DNA of 64,000 nucleotides from Protonemura montana. Its lineage: Eukaryota > Arthropoda > Insecta > Plecoptera > Nemouridae. The DNA lies in the NCBI GenBank assembly GCA_947568835.1, contig OX387606.1:14818001-14882000 (forward strand). The letters are read 5' to 3'. The notes below the pieces were generated by a model. It did no database searches. It was given only the letters and a program-made list of their open reading frames with translations, and had not been told where the DNA came from. Positions 12,113 through 26,000 of the stretch are shown piece by piece (position 1 is the stretch's first letter; each line of letters begins with the position of its first letter). Made by a program: the position numbers and the translations under genes.

Positions 12113-15100
12113 CACCATCACACAAGTCCTCCATTTTATTATTTTTTATGTGTGTGTACAAGTTCGTTTTGGATTTTTTAAAATATATATATATATTTTT
12201 TTTTTTACCCAGATCTGTTGGAAATCTGTTTCATCTATTTAAAAACAAAGTTCTATAAAACGTTTTAACCTTTATTACACTCAGTTGATTGTGCATGGTA
12301 CAGGCTACATGCCAGGATATGTAAATAAAATTAATCTCGTCAAAATATGCACGCTATTAATAAGTTGATGTGGTACATCCATAAAGAAGGCTGCACCCAC
12401 GCTGGCCCCTACACATCCAGCTGGTTCATTAGATAAGACTAGGGCGTGTGCTATTAATGGGCTAATAACATCTGCTCGTACATAATACACCGCTGTATTC
12501 AATATATAGTCATATACTTAGTTATATCCAGATTAATAGCCCATTATCTGTTTTATGTGGAGAATTTGGCTTCAGTTTCGTGTGGCAGACATTAGTGCTG
12601 CGCTGGATTATCATGCATCTGTGAAGGTCGGAATGATTTTGCTATGGTAAACGACCTTAAGTGAGACATGGTGCAGCTCGATTTATATTCGCTGGATTTA
12701 CTAAATTGCACTGCGATCAATGCGAATAAACACACGAAATTAAGTTGAATGCAATTTGGTGGTTCGGTTCACGACTTAATTCATGGATCGAGTCACTGCG
12801 ACTTTCTTGTTTTACTCGATCAGCATTCATCAATCTTCGGCTAACCAATTCGGAGATACGGGCAAAACTAAACTTCGAGCTGGCATGTAAATGTTTAGCA
12901 CCGGAAAATAAACCTACACACACATTTCCATTTTGTCAGGGATTTCCGAGCAGTTTTGATCTCGACGCTCAGCATGCGCGGAGTCGCGCTCGACGACGGG
13001 AGAGTTTGAACATTAAAGTTTCCATCTTCTGGATCAGTCGCCGTGATTAGCATTTAAATTCAACGAAACAGCAAATTTCGCTCACTGAGCAATTATATTG
13101 ACTAACAAAGGAATCGTGGGATTGAAAACAAATTACGTATCGGTTTCCGATTTGCCTTAGAAATGAAGAAAAGATTGTGTTTGTCGTTGCATTGAGACGT
13201 CGAGAACGACGTTCTGTAGTGTGTTGGACCGTAAATTATTTCCTCTGATGAAAGCTAAATCACAGATTGTATGTGTAGAAGACATTTCTGTGTGCAGCTT
13301 TGTGGTGAGCTCAATAGATTTCCAAAATGCCCTGCCAGTTTTTTTTCTTCCTCGAGAAGATGAAATATTTTCTGCAGGAATCGCCAGACCCGAAACTTAG
13401 TGTCTTACATTCCTTGGATAGGATGTCAAACATAAGTGTAGTCCTGAAAAATTCATTTTCGTTCGTCCCTTTTCAGCGAGGGATCAGGTCGAAATATAAA
13501 TCAATAAATTGTGTAAGCCATCTTTTCAATGTGTTAGTTCCATGAACATGATCGATACGTTTGTGGGAAGGAAATGCGAGCACAGATTGAGATGGAACGT
13601 CGAACATTTTGTCTTCGAGTAAAGGAAGAAGAGATCGAAAGTATTGTCTAAGACTGATACCCATTCGAAATGTTTTAAACATGGGAGGCGGCGGTGGTGG
13701 CTTATGGACGGAACAGCTCGAGCATCTGTCCCGTCTCATGGCGTAGACCATGCCGTCCCGTGCCCGACCTGTGCGCGTCCCGTGCGCACCCACGCCCAGA
13801 GATATGTTCCGGGTAAAATATGGGCCCTGCGAGACCAGATTGGTGTAATATCTCTCTATCTCCCGGTCCCTTTCAGACAATCTTCAAAAAAACCCGCAGT
13901 TCGTATATGCATCTCTATGTCTATATCCTCGATGTGTGATGCCATAGAAATTCAAAGACATTCATTGTTTATGTATAGCGATTTTCTTCGCCATTGCCGA
14001 AGAATGGTATTTCATAAATGTTTAAGAAGAAACCTATAAACTAAAATACTAAAATATTTATATTAACACCTTGGAGACTTCAGCAAAACTTGACACTTGC
14101 AAAGAGCGCTAAATATTCTACTGCATTTCCATATCGTATTTAAGTCAAATGTGCATTTAAAAATTGTCTCAAACTTCCATGCGCGTCCGGAAGTTTTTAA
14201 AGACGACTTGACGGCTACTCGGTCGCTTTTCTTTGCTCTTTAGAGTTGAGAGTTTTAGAGACAAATGACGCCGCCTGTTTTGTATTCACTGCATCATACA
14301 ACTTTCTGTCCTCCTGGGCGCCGCCGCGGAGTTTTCCTCCGGCCCCGGCGTAATCCCTGAACAATTTATATGCTCGTGGACGCGTGACTGATTCTCATCT
14401 TTGCGTATGTTTCGGAACAACATAGGCTAATTGCACTGTCATTTCTTTCATTTTGGGGCGCACGACTCGTGGAATATTCAGGGGTATTTGGCGTACGCTG
14501 CGCTGTTTCGCCCGGAAGGGGACACGGAATACAGTTACAAGGGTCCATGGTCCACTGGGATGAAAAAAAAGGGACAAGGTTCTCCCTGTTGAGTATCTAG
14601 TTCATCTGGTCAGCATGTTTTGAATAAGGTGACGTATATTTGACATGGATATATGGGTTTCAATGTTTCACCCGCTGAATATATCTCTTACAAAACGCAA
14701 TACCAAAATGTTCATCTTTAAAACACAGTATTTTATCAAATATTTACCATCACACTCAAAACGAGAAAGTTATCTCTGGAATAACACCGCTCTTTTGGCC
14801 GACCACAAACGCATAGTTTACGATCCCATGTGCCATCGTAACGGTCGATCAAATGTAATAACTCAATTAATACACTCTCCGAAACGTTGTTTAAAAATAT
14901 ACCCGTGACAATGGCATGTGTAATATGCTCCAGTTTTGGTCTACTGCCCCTAACGTCCTAGTAGATAGTAGGCGGGAGTCTGGAGCAAGTCTAGCGTAAA
15001 GACATAACCACTTGTTCCAAGCTATTCCGTGCCCGTAGCCAGTCCTGCTCGTTGCTCCGGGAATCTGTTTGCCTCCCGTGGGACGGTGACTCCTATTTCG

Positions 15101-15983
15101 AGTTCTGGGATTGCTTTCCTTCCTTGCTGCAGCCCCCATCGAGTTGCCCAAAATCTTATCCACGCCGCCGCCGCAGCCTGCTTTACCACGCCACGCGATA
15201 ATGGAGATTGCCCACGCAAGGAATTCACTCCAGAGGTTTGAGCAAGGAGAAGGTATCTGAGGGAGACATTGAGCTATAAAACTGCCGGTTAACTGTTCCA
15301 ATTAGTTTAACACACAAAATACATCTCAGCTGCTTATTATACAGCGACTATTTCAGATAGAAAATAAATTGATAAATTATGAAGTGTTCTTTTTCAAAAA
15401 TTACTTATTTCTTAGAAGCCTAGACTTAATTTTATTTTAACACTGAGTTGAGCTGAGTATTACCGGTCACAATTTTCCGCTCACTTGCAAAATTTTAATA
15501 AAACCCACTCAAGTAGAAATAATTTTGAGAAGGATGTGGCTCAGGCCAACAGAATTTCTACAGCATACACGTCGTAAATTCGTGACGACTTACAGCCTTT
15601 GTGCGTGTGGTTGAATGCAGTGCATTTCCACGGAGTTGTAAGAATTTTTGAACATCTAAGTTCACGCGAAGACTTCCTTTTATGATGGCAATTGATTGTT
15701 TTACCTAAGCTCAAGAAAATAAACTTCGAATGTAAATAACAAAAACAGAACACGATTCCTACTTTGCTGCTAGTCGATTTCAAACGAATCATTTTTCTTC
15801 CACTTGCATGAGCGGAGGACACGTTTTTTCTACATTTCCCTACTTTTTCCTCCGTTTGCTGCCTCCCCGACTGTCAGGCATGATTTAATTAAGCATCATC
15901 TGCACGCTATAGCAGGGGAGGTGTCAGCGTCGTCCCGTCACCAGCTTGCAAACTGTATCGCATTTTATAATCATCCATCTTTA

Positions 15984-16010
15984 CCCCCCCCCCCCCCCCC
16001 CCCCCCCCCC
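15984..16010. repeat. C27 homopolymer
   Basis: A run of twenty-seven C. Overlapping plus and minus frames read it as poly-proline and poly-glycine and are artefacts of the run. Confidence 0.95.
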
Positions 16011-17300
16011 GGCCACCCTCCTCAACACCCCCTGGCGCACGCGGGCCCTCCCGGCAAAGAACCCACTTCCTGGTACAAATGTGTGACAGAGCCAAGGAGA
16101 TTGCAGCGTTTTTCATGCGTAGTAAATTGATGCGAGGTTGTGAAAACGCATCCAGTGAGTATTGAGATTTCTTCGAGGAGAGGCTGGCTAGATTATGTTT
16201 GCTAAAACAAGGAAGATAGTAGCCTCCACCTTTAACCTTCCTCAGTTCTGGTCACCAGTCAGTGCTGAAATTATAAGGAATGGCTGATAAATTGAGTAAT
16301 TTTCATTCGATATTACATCAGGTCTGTCGGTTAGAGGAAAAAGCTATGCTTCCAAAGTGGTAACTTTGATTAAATGTTGATGTATCTTATAATTTGTAGT
16401 AATGAAAGTGACTTGAAGAAACCGTATACATTTCACTTTCAGTAGCTTCGGATAGGCTGGTTTGTGGTTTGCAGCAGTCGCCGAATTGACCCTTGGCACA
16501 AAGCGAAGCCTTGCAACAAAAAGCTCGAATGCTTACTCTGAAGGATGATTAAATCCGTTTAAATGACCGTCTAATTTCCGTCCATCCCTGTATGTTTCTA
16601 CGGAGTGACTTTTTAACCCGCATTTTTCTTCCAAGAATGATAAAATTACCGCGTGTTAAATTGCCCGTGCAATTAAAACGTGCCATTACTCAGATGAGAA
16701 TATTGTAAACGCTTCGCGAAGTGAACTCTTGAGGTCGGTTTTCACAAGATTTATCTCCCACTCCGCTAAGAAGCAGGTTATAACAGCACAGACCGTGTCG
16801 CGCCCAAAAGGGAGTTGGTCTTAGAGATTTGGTTTCACATACAGCCACCTGCATCACAAGATCTATATATAGGTATATGTACTAGCGCTTAATACGATAT
16901 CAAGCAGCAAGAAGCGAACCCTAGCAATCTTCTACCCGAACCTCGAGTGTGGCCAACGCTCCGCTGCCGCCAATGTAGTCGCCGCGATGTGGCGAGACCA
17001 TACGCAGCTTCCATTTCCCGTCTTCAAGGCTCACTTACTCTTAATTATTGCTTCCTGAACTCTCTTAGATAACGAGATATTTATACCAAAGCCACGCGTT
17101 CATCCTTTTTATTGAGATGAAATGGAAACCGTTACAAACAGTTCAGGCACGTCGTCTGAAATGTTTGTGGTATACACTGGATTCGGTGAAAGGGAAATAT
17201 TAATGATATTGAGTTATATAAAATAAAACGTGAGATTGTTCCTTGGAAATGGTAGAAAGATGGAATTGAAAAACCTTTGCTTTGCTTGTTTTGAACGTTT

Positions 17301-17327
17301 TTTGTGCTCTTTGTGCTCTTTGTGCTG
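17301..17327. repeat. 9-bp tandem repeat TTTGTGCTC x3
   Basis: Three consecutive units TTTGTGCTC, TTTGTGCTC and TTTGTGCTG, followed by a decayed TTTGTTTGTG. Confidence 0.85.
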
Positions 17328-18558
17328 TTTGTTTGTGCACCTGTAAAGTAACGGTGTCGTGGAGTTTCGTTATTGATACAGCTCCGTTGAGCGAATCGTC
17401 TTTAACGAGACGTCTGCTACGGTAGAAATTTGATAACAGTGGCGCCTTAGAAATTTTAAATTTTTTGCAATGTAAATAATTTGTAATGCAGAGAGAAAAT
17501 TATTTTTCGCAAGAATAGTTTTCGCGGAATGTATACAAGATATTTTTGAAAATAAATTTCTATTCACAGTTTGATCAATGTTACGGTTGATGTGTCAGTA
17601 AAGTGAAATTCCTGAAAATGATGAGGAATCGTATTTTTTTTTTATTAATAAAAAGAATAGAAAGCCGCAAAATAAGGAGAAATCATTTTCTTCAGACAAG
17701 CCCGATGGGCTTCGTAGACGTGCATACTGAAGAGAGTTGTATTTTAACGGGTTTGTGAAATAAATAAACATTGAAATAAAATGTTTAATATCAAAAGGCA
17801 GGGAAAAAGCGAAAAATCTACGAGTTTTATTTACCTTAACTGATCTCAACCTTCTACCAAATAAAATTGGCCAACTTCTGGTGAGAACAAACGGTGCAAG
17901 TCTCTAGCCGAGAACGTAATTCTCTGCCCAATCTAAGTGTTGGCGATCGCGATTCTATCTGACATTTGCATATCTCACGACTAAAATCAATTGATTTCCA
18001 TTGTACTAATGACGCGACTGCCATTAGTTCAACAGGTTAACGCTGATAGCATGCTGTGAACTGTTCTCGACCTAAACTGCCATTTCCAACGGCTCCCGGC
18101 GCAAAACGGCCACCCTTTAATTATCATGGAGCATCAAGCTAATTTATAGCTGTCATTTGAATGCAAAAATCTGCTCGTTTATCCGTGGGGTGCAAGACAG
18201 TTTTTCCGAAGCTGGCGGTGCTTTGTTAGCGAGGCTGCGTGCAAAGCTGAAAGCCGCATAATCAATCATTATCAAATAATGAGGACCCTGAATTTCTAGG
18301 CTAGTTATTGAATCAGTGTTGACGGAGAGAGTTTTCGGAATTCTTGTTTCTGAGTCGACAATCAACCCCACGCAACACCAAAGTTTTTGGTATTCATTTA
18401 CAAGTTCGTACCCTCTGGTTGCAGGCCAAAAATTATCGACTTTTTTTGCACAATTTGCTGTTCTCAATGTTAAACAAATTATAAATCGCTATTGGAATGT
18501 CCTTAAATGACCTTTAAAATGTATCCAAGATATTTTATACTGTACGACTCTATTTCAG

Positions 18559-18688
18559 AATCCTGAATTTCGCAATGAGAGTCTGCCGCCGTTGCTGCTG
18601 TGTCTGGTATTCGCAAACTCATCCGGGGATTTCGCAAACAATCTGAGAAAACCGCAGCCGGGACGCGTAACGTTGCAGAGTTCGTTGT
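18559..18688 (+). other. Candidate internal exon (130 bp)
   Basis: A good acceptor (ACTCTATTTCAG) ends at 18558 and a strong donor GTAAGTAC starts at 18689. One frame is open across all 43 codons, beginning NPEFRNESLPPLLLCLVF and entering in phase 0; the other two frames contain stops. The exon is less AT-rich than its flanks. The phrase ATTTCGCAA occurs twice inside it and once just after, at about 18745, so part of the signal is a local repeat. A minus-strand frame of 68 codons overlaps it. No protein family is recognised; a non-coding transcript exon is equally possible. Confidence 0.22.
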
Positions 18689-19939
18689 GTAAGTACATCC
18701 CGTCTGGAAGAAGAATTGTACCTAACGTGCGTACCCGCACCGGGATTTCGCAATGATTCAAACGCCATTCGCATTGTTGTCGTGATGAGTTATCGCGCGA
18801 TGCCTAGCGGAGCCCCTGTCGCTGGGTGCGTGCGGAAAATTGATTTCCCACCGCGTGAAAATGAGTAATTTGCGTGCGAAAGGATGTTTAAGGTATATTA
18901 GCACTTTTCTATACACTTTTTTACGCTGGCATGATTCATAGTCATAAATAATATAAGGTTGTTTCAATTTTTTGCATTCTGTAGTATTTTCGTTTGTATA
19001 ATAAAATGTCAGGGCGCGCTACATAGGTATATGGTGTTGCGGCGGTGGCAGCCCCAGCGCCTGTAATTGATGATCGTAGTTTGCAGGCATTAATGCCATC
19101 GCTAAAGCCTACACTCGCTACTGGCTGGATGGCTGGCTGGCTTTTAGTCGAATCCATCTTGAAGGCAAATAATGCGGCGAATTCCACGCAGCAGAAACGG
19201 CAAAACAATGGCCGGGTTATTCACATCCATACAGACGTGTTGCGATTTGTACAGACACATAAACAATGTGAGACAAATGACTCCGGTTGGGTTTCGTTTC
19301 GATGTGAGCACGTGAAAATCAGGTCGAATCAAGATTAAATAATCATGTTTGAGGTCAAAAGGATCAAACATCCGTAGAATGAGACTGGTATTGGACGCCA
19401 TATGAATATGTTCCATATGAAAACGACTGGTCAGCTACTATAAATCATCTTTTTTTTTTATATCGTCGTTGAATTGGTTGATCAATCAAAATTAGCTGGC
19501 GTTTAGAATATAATTTTCTACATTATTTATCCGGTTGAATTCATAATTCGTTGTTTATAATTATTACAAAGCATGCTAGTCATCCCACAGCTTTGACATA
19601 CATTCATGGTGTGCTTTTATGTCTTTCATGGTTCACAAATTAATTGGTATATAAACAGGGGGTGTTATCCTATTCCATTACCTTGCTAATACGCAGAGAG
19701 CTCGTCCGGTTTATAGCATGTGATAAACCGTACATTTCAAGAGTCGAGCTTTTCGAGAGAAAAAAAAATCAAAAAACGACATCTCTTATTCAAAAAGTAT
19801 AGCGTCATAAGCTGAAAACTCATCTTCTAAGGGTTGGTACGTTGCTTGCCAGTGATTCAGAGAGCGACACGAGAGAATGAGATAGATAGCTGGTATAGGG
19901 GAATGTAGACCGGAAATTGGATCTTGGCCAGGATGGCCA

Positions 19940-20015
19940 TAAGGGTGGTCACCGGCGTGGACGTCGCGACGTCGTGAGGCGAGGGCGTCGGTCGGCGTCG
20001 GGTCTACACGACGCC
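19940..20015. other. CpG-rich patch with GTCGGCGTCGG motif
   Basis: Runs of GACGTCGCGACGTCG and GTCGGTCGGCGTCGG in otherwise AT-rich DNA. It shares words with the patches at 5.9, 29.3, 36.8 and 39.3 kb. Role unknown. Confidence 0.45.
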
Positions 20016-23000
20016 TAGTGACGGGATGCCACGGAATTACCATCCGTGTCCGCTTGGCTGCTACTTTCCCGGATCTTTCGCAGGGTAATATAGCTCAAGA
20101 GGTCGGCTAGCATCGAATTTGCGAGCCATCACGAGCGATACGCGCTGATAGCTAGTCAACGCGTGCGTCCTGAAACACAAGACGAGGCAATTTTAGATTC
20201 CTTAAAAAGGCAATTCCCGGCAGGGGTTGGATCGGTTGGGTTTTTTTGGGTGAAAGTACCTATACCTCTTGATCTCTTCGGCTAAATCGAGAAACGAAAT
20301 CCAGTGTCGTCGTGTTCGGAACATAGAGTTTGATAAAAACGAGGTTTATTTGGTGTTGAAATGAAACAAGATTCGTTCGAGAAGCAGAGTGGTTCACTTT
20401 CTCGATGTAGGAAATTGTTGTTCGAATCTCCTTTTGAGCTTTACTGTTATTTACTTTCAACTTCTTCCTAATGACATCCACCTTTTAAAGTAACTACTCT
20501 TGTTACACAAATAAATACTAATAGTAGTAGGATATAAAATAAATGTAAATTAGTTAAATTTAATTATTTACTCAAAACTTAACTAATTATTTTGGAAATT
20601 CTACTTATATGTCAATCATGGCACATTATAATGATCGACAGTTGGATAATCACTCTTTCGAGTTATATGTATTTCGACAGAAACTGTGCAAACTTTTGAG
20701 AAGGTATTATGTTGTCTAGTTAACACGTCAGTTTGCTTTAAGTCCCATACTAGCGCTCGAGCATTAATCTGTATAATTGCGATCTTCAATGCACATACTA
20801 TCATACTACAGCAATCCTCCCCAGTTAAGCATCTCTCCCTTATTACGAGATTCTAGCACGTGTGGGCGTTCGTTGCTACGACGCCACGTCATTGAAACAC
20901 AATCTTTTGGTACAGCGAGTAGGAGGAAACTTGATTCATCGCGAGACTAGCGCGGTCACAAAGGTATTGGCCTGAAAGTTGCTGCAATCTCGAATAATCA
21001 GCCCATCTCGAGAGACCACCAATTGCAAGGATGTTCAAATTGAACCGTGGGGAGGCACGGATGCAGAACCGAGGATGCTGGATGTTCTCTGCTGTTTTCT
21101 CCACGGGTTTCAACAACAATTAGGGTGTGTATATATACAGAAATGTTGGAAGCAAGCGTATTTTCCCAACCCTTCTATTCTCGGGCAAAACGGAAGAGTT
21201 AAAAGAATTGTTTATGAGCCTGTTTGCTGCGGGAAAAAAATGATGATGGTGCAAAATGAATGAATCCCTGCGTTATCACATTTTCTAATATGGTAAAATG
21301 GAAAATCCTGCTTAACTTTTAAAGCATCGTCATTTATTCTTATTTTCTATTAAAAGAGCTAAAAGGAAATTTTATGGCGCATTAAAACAATATCTTGATT
21401 GATGACTTTTTGATAAAGTTTTTTTTTTGCATTTTTAGACTCTTTCTTTACTTTCTTCGGGTTTAATTAATAAGAAAATGGCGGTTTTCTTCATCACAAG
21501 AAACGTCAGCAATACAATTTTTGAAGCATGATAACATGCGCTACGGTCTTTCGTCACGAGAATAAAATGGTAATCTTCGACCAAACAGCATTTAAACCCA
21601 AATATTGCGTTTTTCTTACGGCTAGTTGAGTTCTACACTCTACTGAAGAGAAAAAAGACCGAAAAACCCGATGAATTTTTCTCATCATCAGTTTTCATTT
21701 GCCGACAACAAAGCGGCACTTCCACCACACAACATATTCCCCAACCCACAACTCGTATACTGTTCTATTGACTCTTTCAAACTGAATCTTTGTAATTTCA
21801 CCGCCGAAAACGATACTCGGTGTCACACAAAAAAACTTTCCCACCATCAGTTTACATTATTTTCGACGACCACAGCTCCTTCACGGCCCCTTTTTTTGTT
21901 CCCAAATATATAATATCTCATTTCCACCTGTTAATTTTTACTGCTTTTCCTCTTTTGTAATTCAACTGTTGAAAAAAGTCTACGCGCCGTCAGCTGAAAT
22001 TTTCCCAACATCAGTTTCCATTAGTAGTAGCCTAATTCAGCTTATACGAGCTGGCCTCGTTTTCGGAATCACCATTTTCCGCATTTTCTCGGTGTAATTT
22101 CGCAGACCACGTTGTGAAAGACAAACACATGCACAAAGGAGCAGCCACGCAGCAACGTGCAAGCGAGGCGACGGAAAGAGATACAAGCCATGGTCAAGTA
22201 TTTGCTCTGCAACTTGCCTGTCGTGAGAAAACATCACACACAAAGTTATTTACCGGAAGGAACTCTACGTTGGCCGTTGACGATGACGTTTACCATGTAA
22301 ATAGACTTATTTCCCTAATGTTAGGATATTTATTCACAACAGAATTCCTAGCATACTAATCTTGTAGGATAATATTTTGTGAAAAACAATTTTTTTTTCT
22401 TAGTTACATCTTTCAGTTCAGGATGGGACACTTTCTTCAGTTTTTTTTCTTCTAAAAAATAACAAAATAGCTTAAAACGTGACCAAAAATTACCACTTAA
22501 GCTTGAATTCTTGACGGTTTAAAGCAAGAGAATGCCAAGAATACGTATATTTTGTAGCAACCCACAAAACACTAGTACACAGTTTATATCTCTTCATTCT
22601 CAAACCACGACAGAACGTCTTAGCTCTGTACACGACACATCAGCGCCACACTCCCTCCGCGTCAAAGATCTGGATACGTCAGGGGAACCAGCCGCCACTG
22701 ACTCTAGTTTGACAGAGAAGTGTATGAGACAGATTTGCCTCTGCTCAGGGGGGGCGTTGTGGCCCATCGCAAACATTAGCACCGTCCCTCGTGTCTGGCG
22801 AACCAACATTGTTGTCAAAGTATCCCGCCTACTGATGAGGAGTGTGGTCTCAAGTGATATCAAACTCCGAGCTGGTAAAGAGGTAATGCGGTGCTGGCCA
22901 ACGCATTGTCGTCAAACAGACAGTGACTGAACACACAGTGCCGACAAACATTGCTTTTACGTATCCCGTGCGGCTCCAGATCGATTTCAAATGTAGCTAT

Positions 23001-26000
23001 TTGTATATATTTGTAACTTCCCCTGTTTGATGTCATAGATATATCCTTTTTTCGTTTTCTGTGTGTATTTTGATAGGTTACTACGTGTACACGAAACGGG
23101 AATCAACGTAAAAAAAGCTTTTCGGTTTTTTCCTAGCTTACGGCACGTATTCCAATTTTTATTTTAATGAAATCACACGTCAGTGTATGGAATATCACAT
23201 GCTCTTGATTCTAGAAAATGAAAGTGAAATCGTTTATCTTTTATTCTGACGTACAGCCGTGATAAGGATTACATTGTTAATTAGATTCTGTACGGGTTTC
23301 AAAATTTCTAGAAAACGAGCGGAATATAAACATTGTACACCTCTATTTCTGGGACAACGTGGGACACCATTATTTTTAGTAATATTGTTATTACACCCTC
23401 AAGTGCATGAAGATAACGTGCAGAAACTTTTACATTCACGCTCATGCCGCTCTATATGTTTGACAGTGTAATGAAACTGTCATATTGTATTAACACTTTC
23501 GTTACATAACATAAATTCTTTGGAAACTTGCTGTTTTTTTTTCTTATCAGTATCTGCAACAAAGAGGAAAAATGTGTTTTGCTTTCTGCAGCGACTGAAT
23601 TGCTTATAAAATAGGAGAGCTCGCCATAAATGAAGACATTTCTTAGTGAATCTGCAAAAAAAAGTTTCAATGCGCCAAGTTTGAAAGCAGAATTCCACTG
23701 TAATTTTAGTCTCGAATCGAGATCCACAAACCTTACGTCGAAGCATTCCGTTTTCAAAATTCTAGACTTGCTCTTTCTGTAACGAACATTCTCGAGCCAT
23801 CAAAGAAAAATAGCTAGCAAACCCAAGTGTACCAACCTTTACCGGTCGATTGTTTTTCACCAAGACTTAAGAAAGTTCAATCTACATTTAAATTTCTTGC
23901 GACTACGCAAAGAAGTACTGATTATTATTTCACCACACATGCTCTTTAAAAGAGCTTTCTTTGAACCGGCAGGTGCGTCAGAACTTTCGGCGAACGTAAC
24001 ATTGATGAACGGGATAAAAAGGTGTTACATTATTTAGTATGTGTCGAGAGGTGAGAGTGAGAATAGGTTGCAAGCAGGCTTGATCTATTTCCTTGAGGTT
24101 CTCCTTGGATTTCGTTCCCTCGCTCGTGTAGGTATAGGCGTTGACTCTTGACGCAAAGGAACCGACAGACTAAGAGTATAGAAAATTGGAGGATAAGAAT
24201 ATCACAGATTGATGGATGGTAGCTTCACCTACATGACGCTAGGAGATGTCGCTATCGTGCCAATATTTTTTTCATCCGCAAATTTTGACTGATGCTTTTG
24301 AACTAGGCTCCTGGAACATGTTTACCTATTATACATGAGTGATAAAGCATGGTCGTATACTGCATCTCAGGAACCGGAGCTACGGAATAGAATGAACTAG
24401 AAAATGTATATCTGTGAGAGCTCTCTGGGGTGACATTCTATGGATCCCACGTACTATTTTGGGTGAGATTCGGTGCTTTGCTTATATACAAGAGCTTCGT
24501 TTTAGACTGCGGTTTTTGGTACCTATATTTAGTTTTATGTTTTGTAAAACGATATAACCAAGTAGTGAGTGTACGCGTTGGTGTCATTATCGTGTATGTG
24601 ATTGTGCTTTTGGTAAGATGGGGTTACTTTTTGGCGTGCTAAGTGTCTTTCTCCATTGGATGGTTGTAGATATACTGTATCCCAAAAACTCGTGTACATC
24701 GATTTAAAAAATGGGCCTTCGCTTACGCATTTGTGTAAGTCAATATTTAACTCTGAAGCATATAAGCTCTCAGAATTGATTGATAGGGTTTCGTTGTTGA
24801 ATTAAATTAATTGCATTTCTATTTCTGGTGTTTACCTTTTAAGAAAGGGTGCGTATAAATCTAGACGGATTGAAATGTTGTTACCTGACAAGATAAACAC
24901 CAATGGAACAAAGAAGCTCCTAATTGTCACCTGCAAAGTTTAAAAACCAATGCTTCTATGTTGTTGGGACTTACCATACCAGATCGTGTTATACGATTTC
25001 GTCTCGACACTATGAATTCGTCCGTTTGCTAGAATATTTAACTCGCGAGAGCGTGTGATATCGTTGCAACGTTAATGCATTTTAAATCTCGCAGTTAACG
25101 AGAATCTCGCCGAGAACGGTTTTTTTGAGTGAGTGCGAAATGTGTAGCCGCGGAAAATTACTTTCTGTGCCACATTCACCGAAAAAAATTCGTTTTCTCC
25201 TCGAAACGTGTAATTGTAAATGTAATTACCTTGTACTTGCATAGTCATTACTCATAAATGCTGTATTTTTATGTAAACACTGACAAAAAGGGTGTTCTGC
25301 TGCTATTTTCGGCTGGACAACATTTGCTAAACCACAAATATGTATGATTAAAAAATTGAAAGAAAATTACTAAATTTAAATAGAAAAAAAAATTAAAATT
25401 ACTGGTCTATTGGCACTCTATTTCACCACTTTTGGTTGGTTGATTTGTGGTTTGTAACGACACAAAGGGCCCAAAGAGCCCTGTGGCAGCTCAAATGGCG
25501 TCGGCGAACAAGAGAATGATGATGAACTAACTTAGCCTAGAAGGGCGGAGAAGAATCCCAGTGCAGGCACGTAGCCTACTTCTATCGAAGAGCACCAAGG
25601 GGACCACCGGTTTAACGTCTCTACGGAAGGACGGTACAACGCGAACTACAGGATTCCTCCACAAATCCACGTTGTCTTGAGGTTGATAAGCAAGGCGGTT
25701 AACATTGCTGTACTAATTTGTACTCCACTATTCTCCATCCCTTACAGGACTTGTCGTGGGTATAATGGTTACCCATCCAAAACCTCACCCAGTGCAGTGT
25801 TACTTTACTTCGGTGATCTCGTGAGAACCAATGTTTCCCACACTCCAAACCATTCGACAACCACTTCTGATTGTTGTAGTGACTTGAAGAAAAGTTATGT
25901 TAATTCATATCTTCATTGATCCATCAAAGAAGTAAACAACAGCGAAACACTCTTTATGTGCCTCAGGCTTAATTTTCAGATTTACACACCTTCTCGCTAA

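Larger units (their letters stand above)
12111..18555. other. Non-coding stretch
   Basis: No gene is recognised. Frames of 131-136 codons at 13473-13880 (minus), 13644-14039 (plus) and 14891-15301 (minus) overlap open frames on the other strand in GC-richer DNA and show no domain. A well-formed acceptor (TTCGTCCCTTTTCAG) ends at 13476 without a convincing exon after it. A perfect POU octamer ATTTGCAT lies at 17964-17971. Confidence 0.55.

Noticed and set aside
12070-12258. Poly-proline open frame
   Set aside because: Created by the C32 run. The same applies to frames over the runs at 15984 and 55091.
13473-14039. Opposed 135- and 131-codon frames
   Set aside because: Mutual shadows in stop-poor sequence; no recognisable protein features.
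14891-15301. 136-codon minus-strand frame in GC-richer DNA
   Set aside because: Overlapped by open frames on both strands, no domain, no splice logic.
20548-20588. 10-bp inverted repeat AATTAGTTAA / TTAACTAATT
   Set aside because: Real, but in low-complexity AT-rich DNA such pairs are common.
24350-24385. CGTATACTG, similar to the start of iab-4
   Set aside because: Only nine bases match and no 3p-like arm follows.
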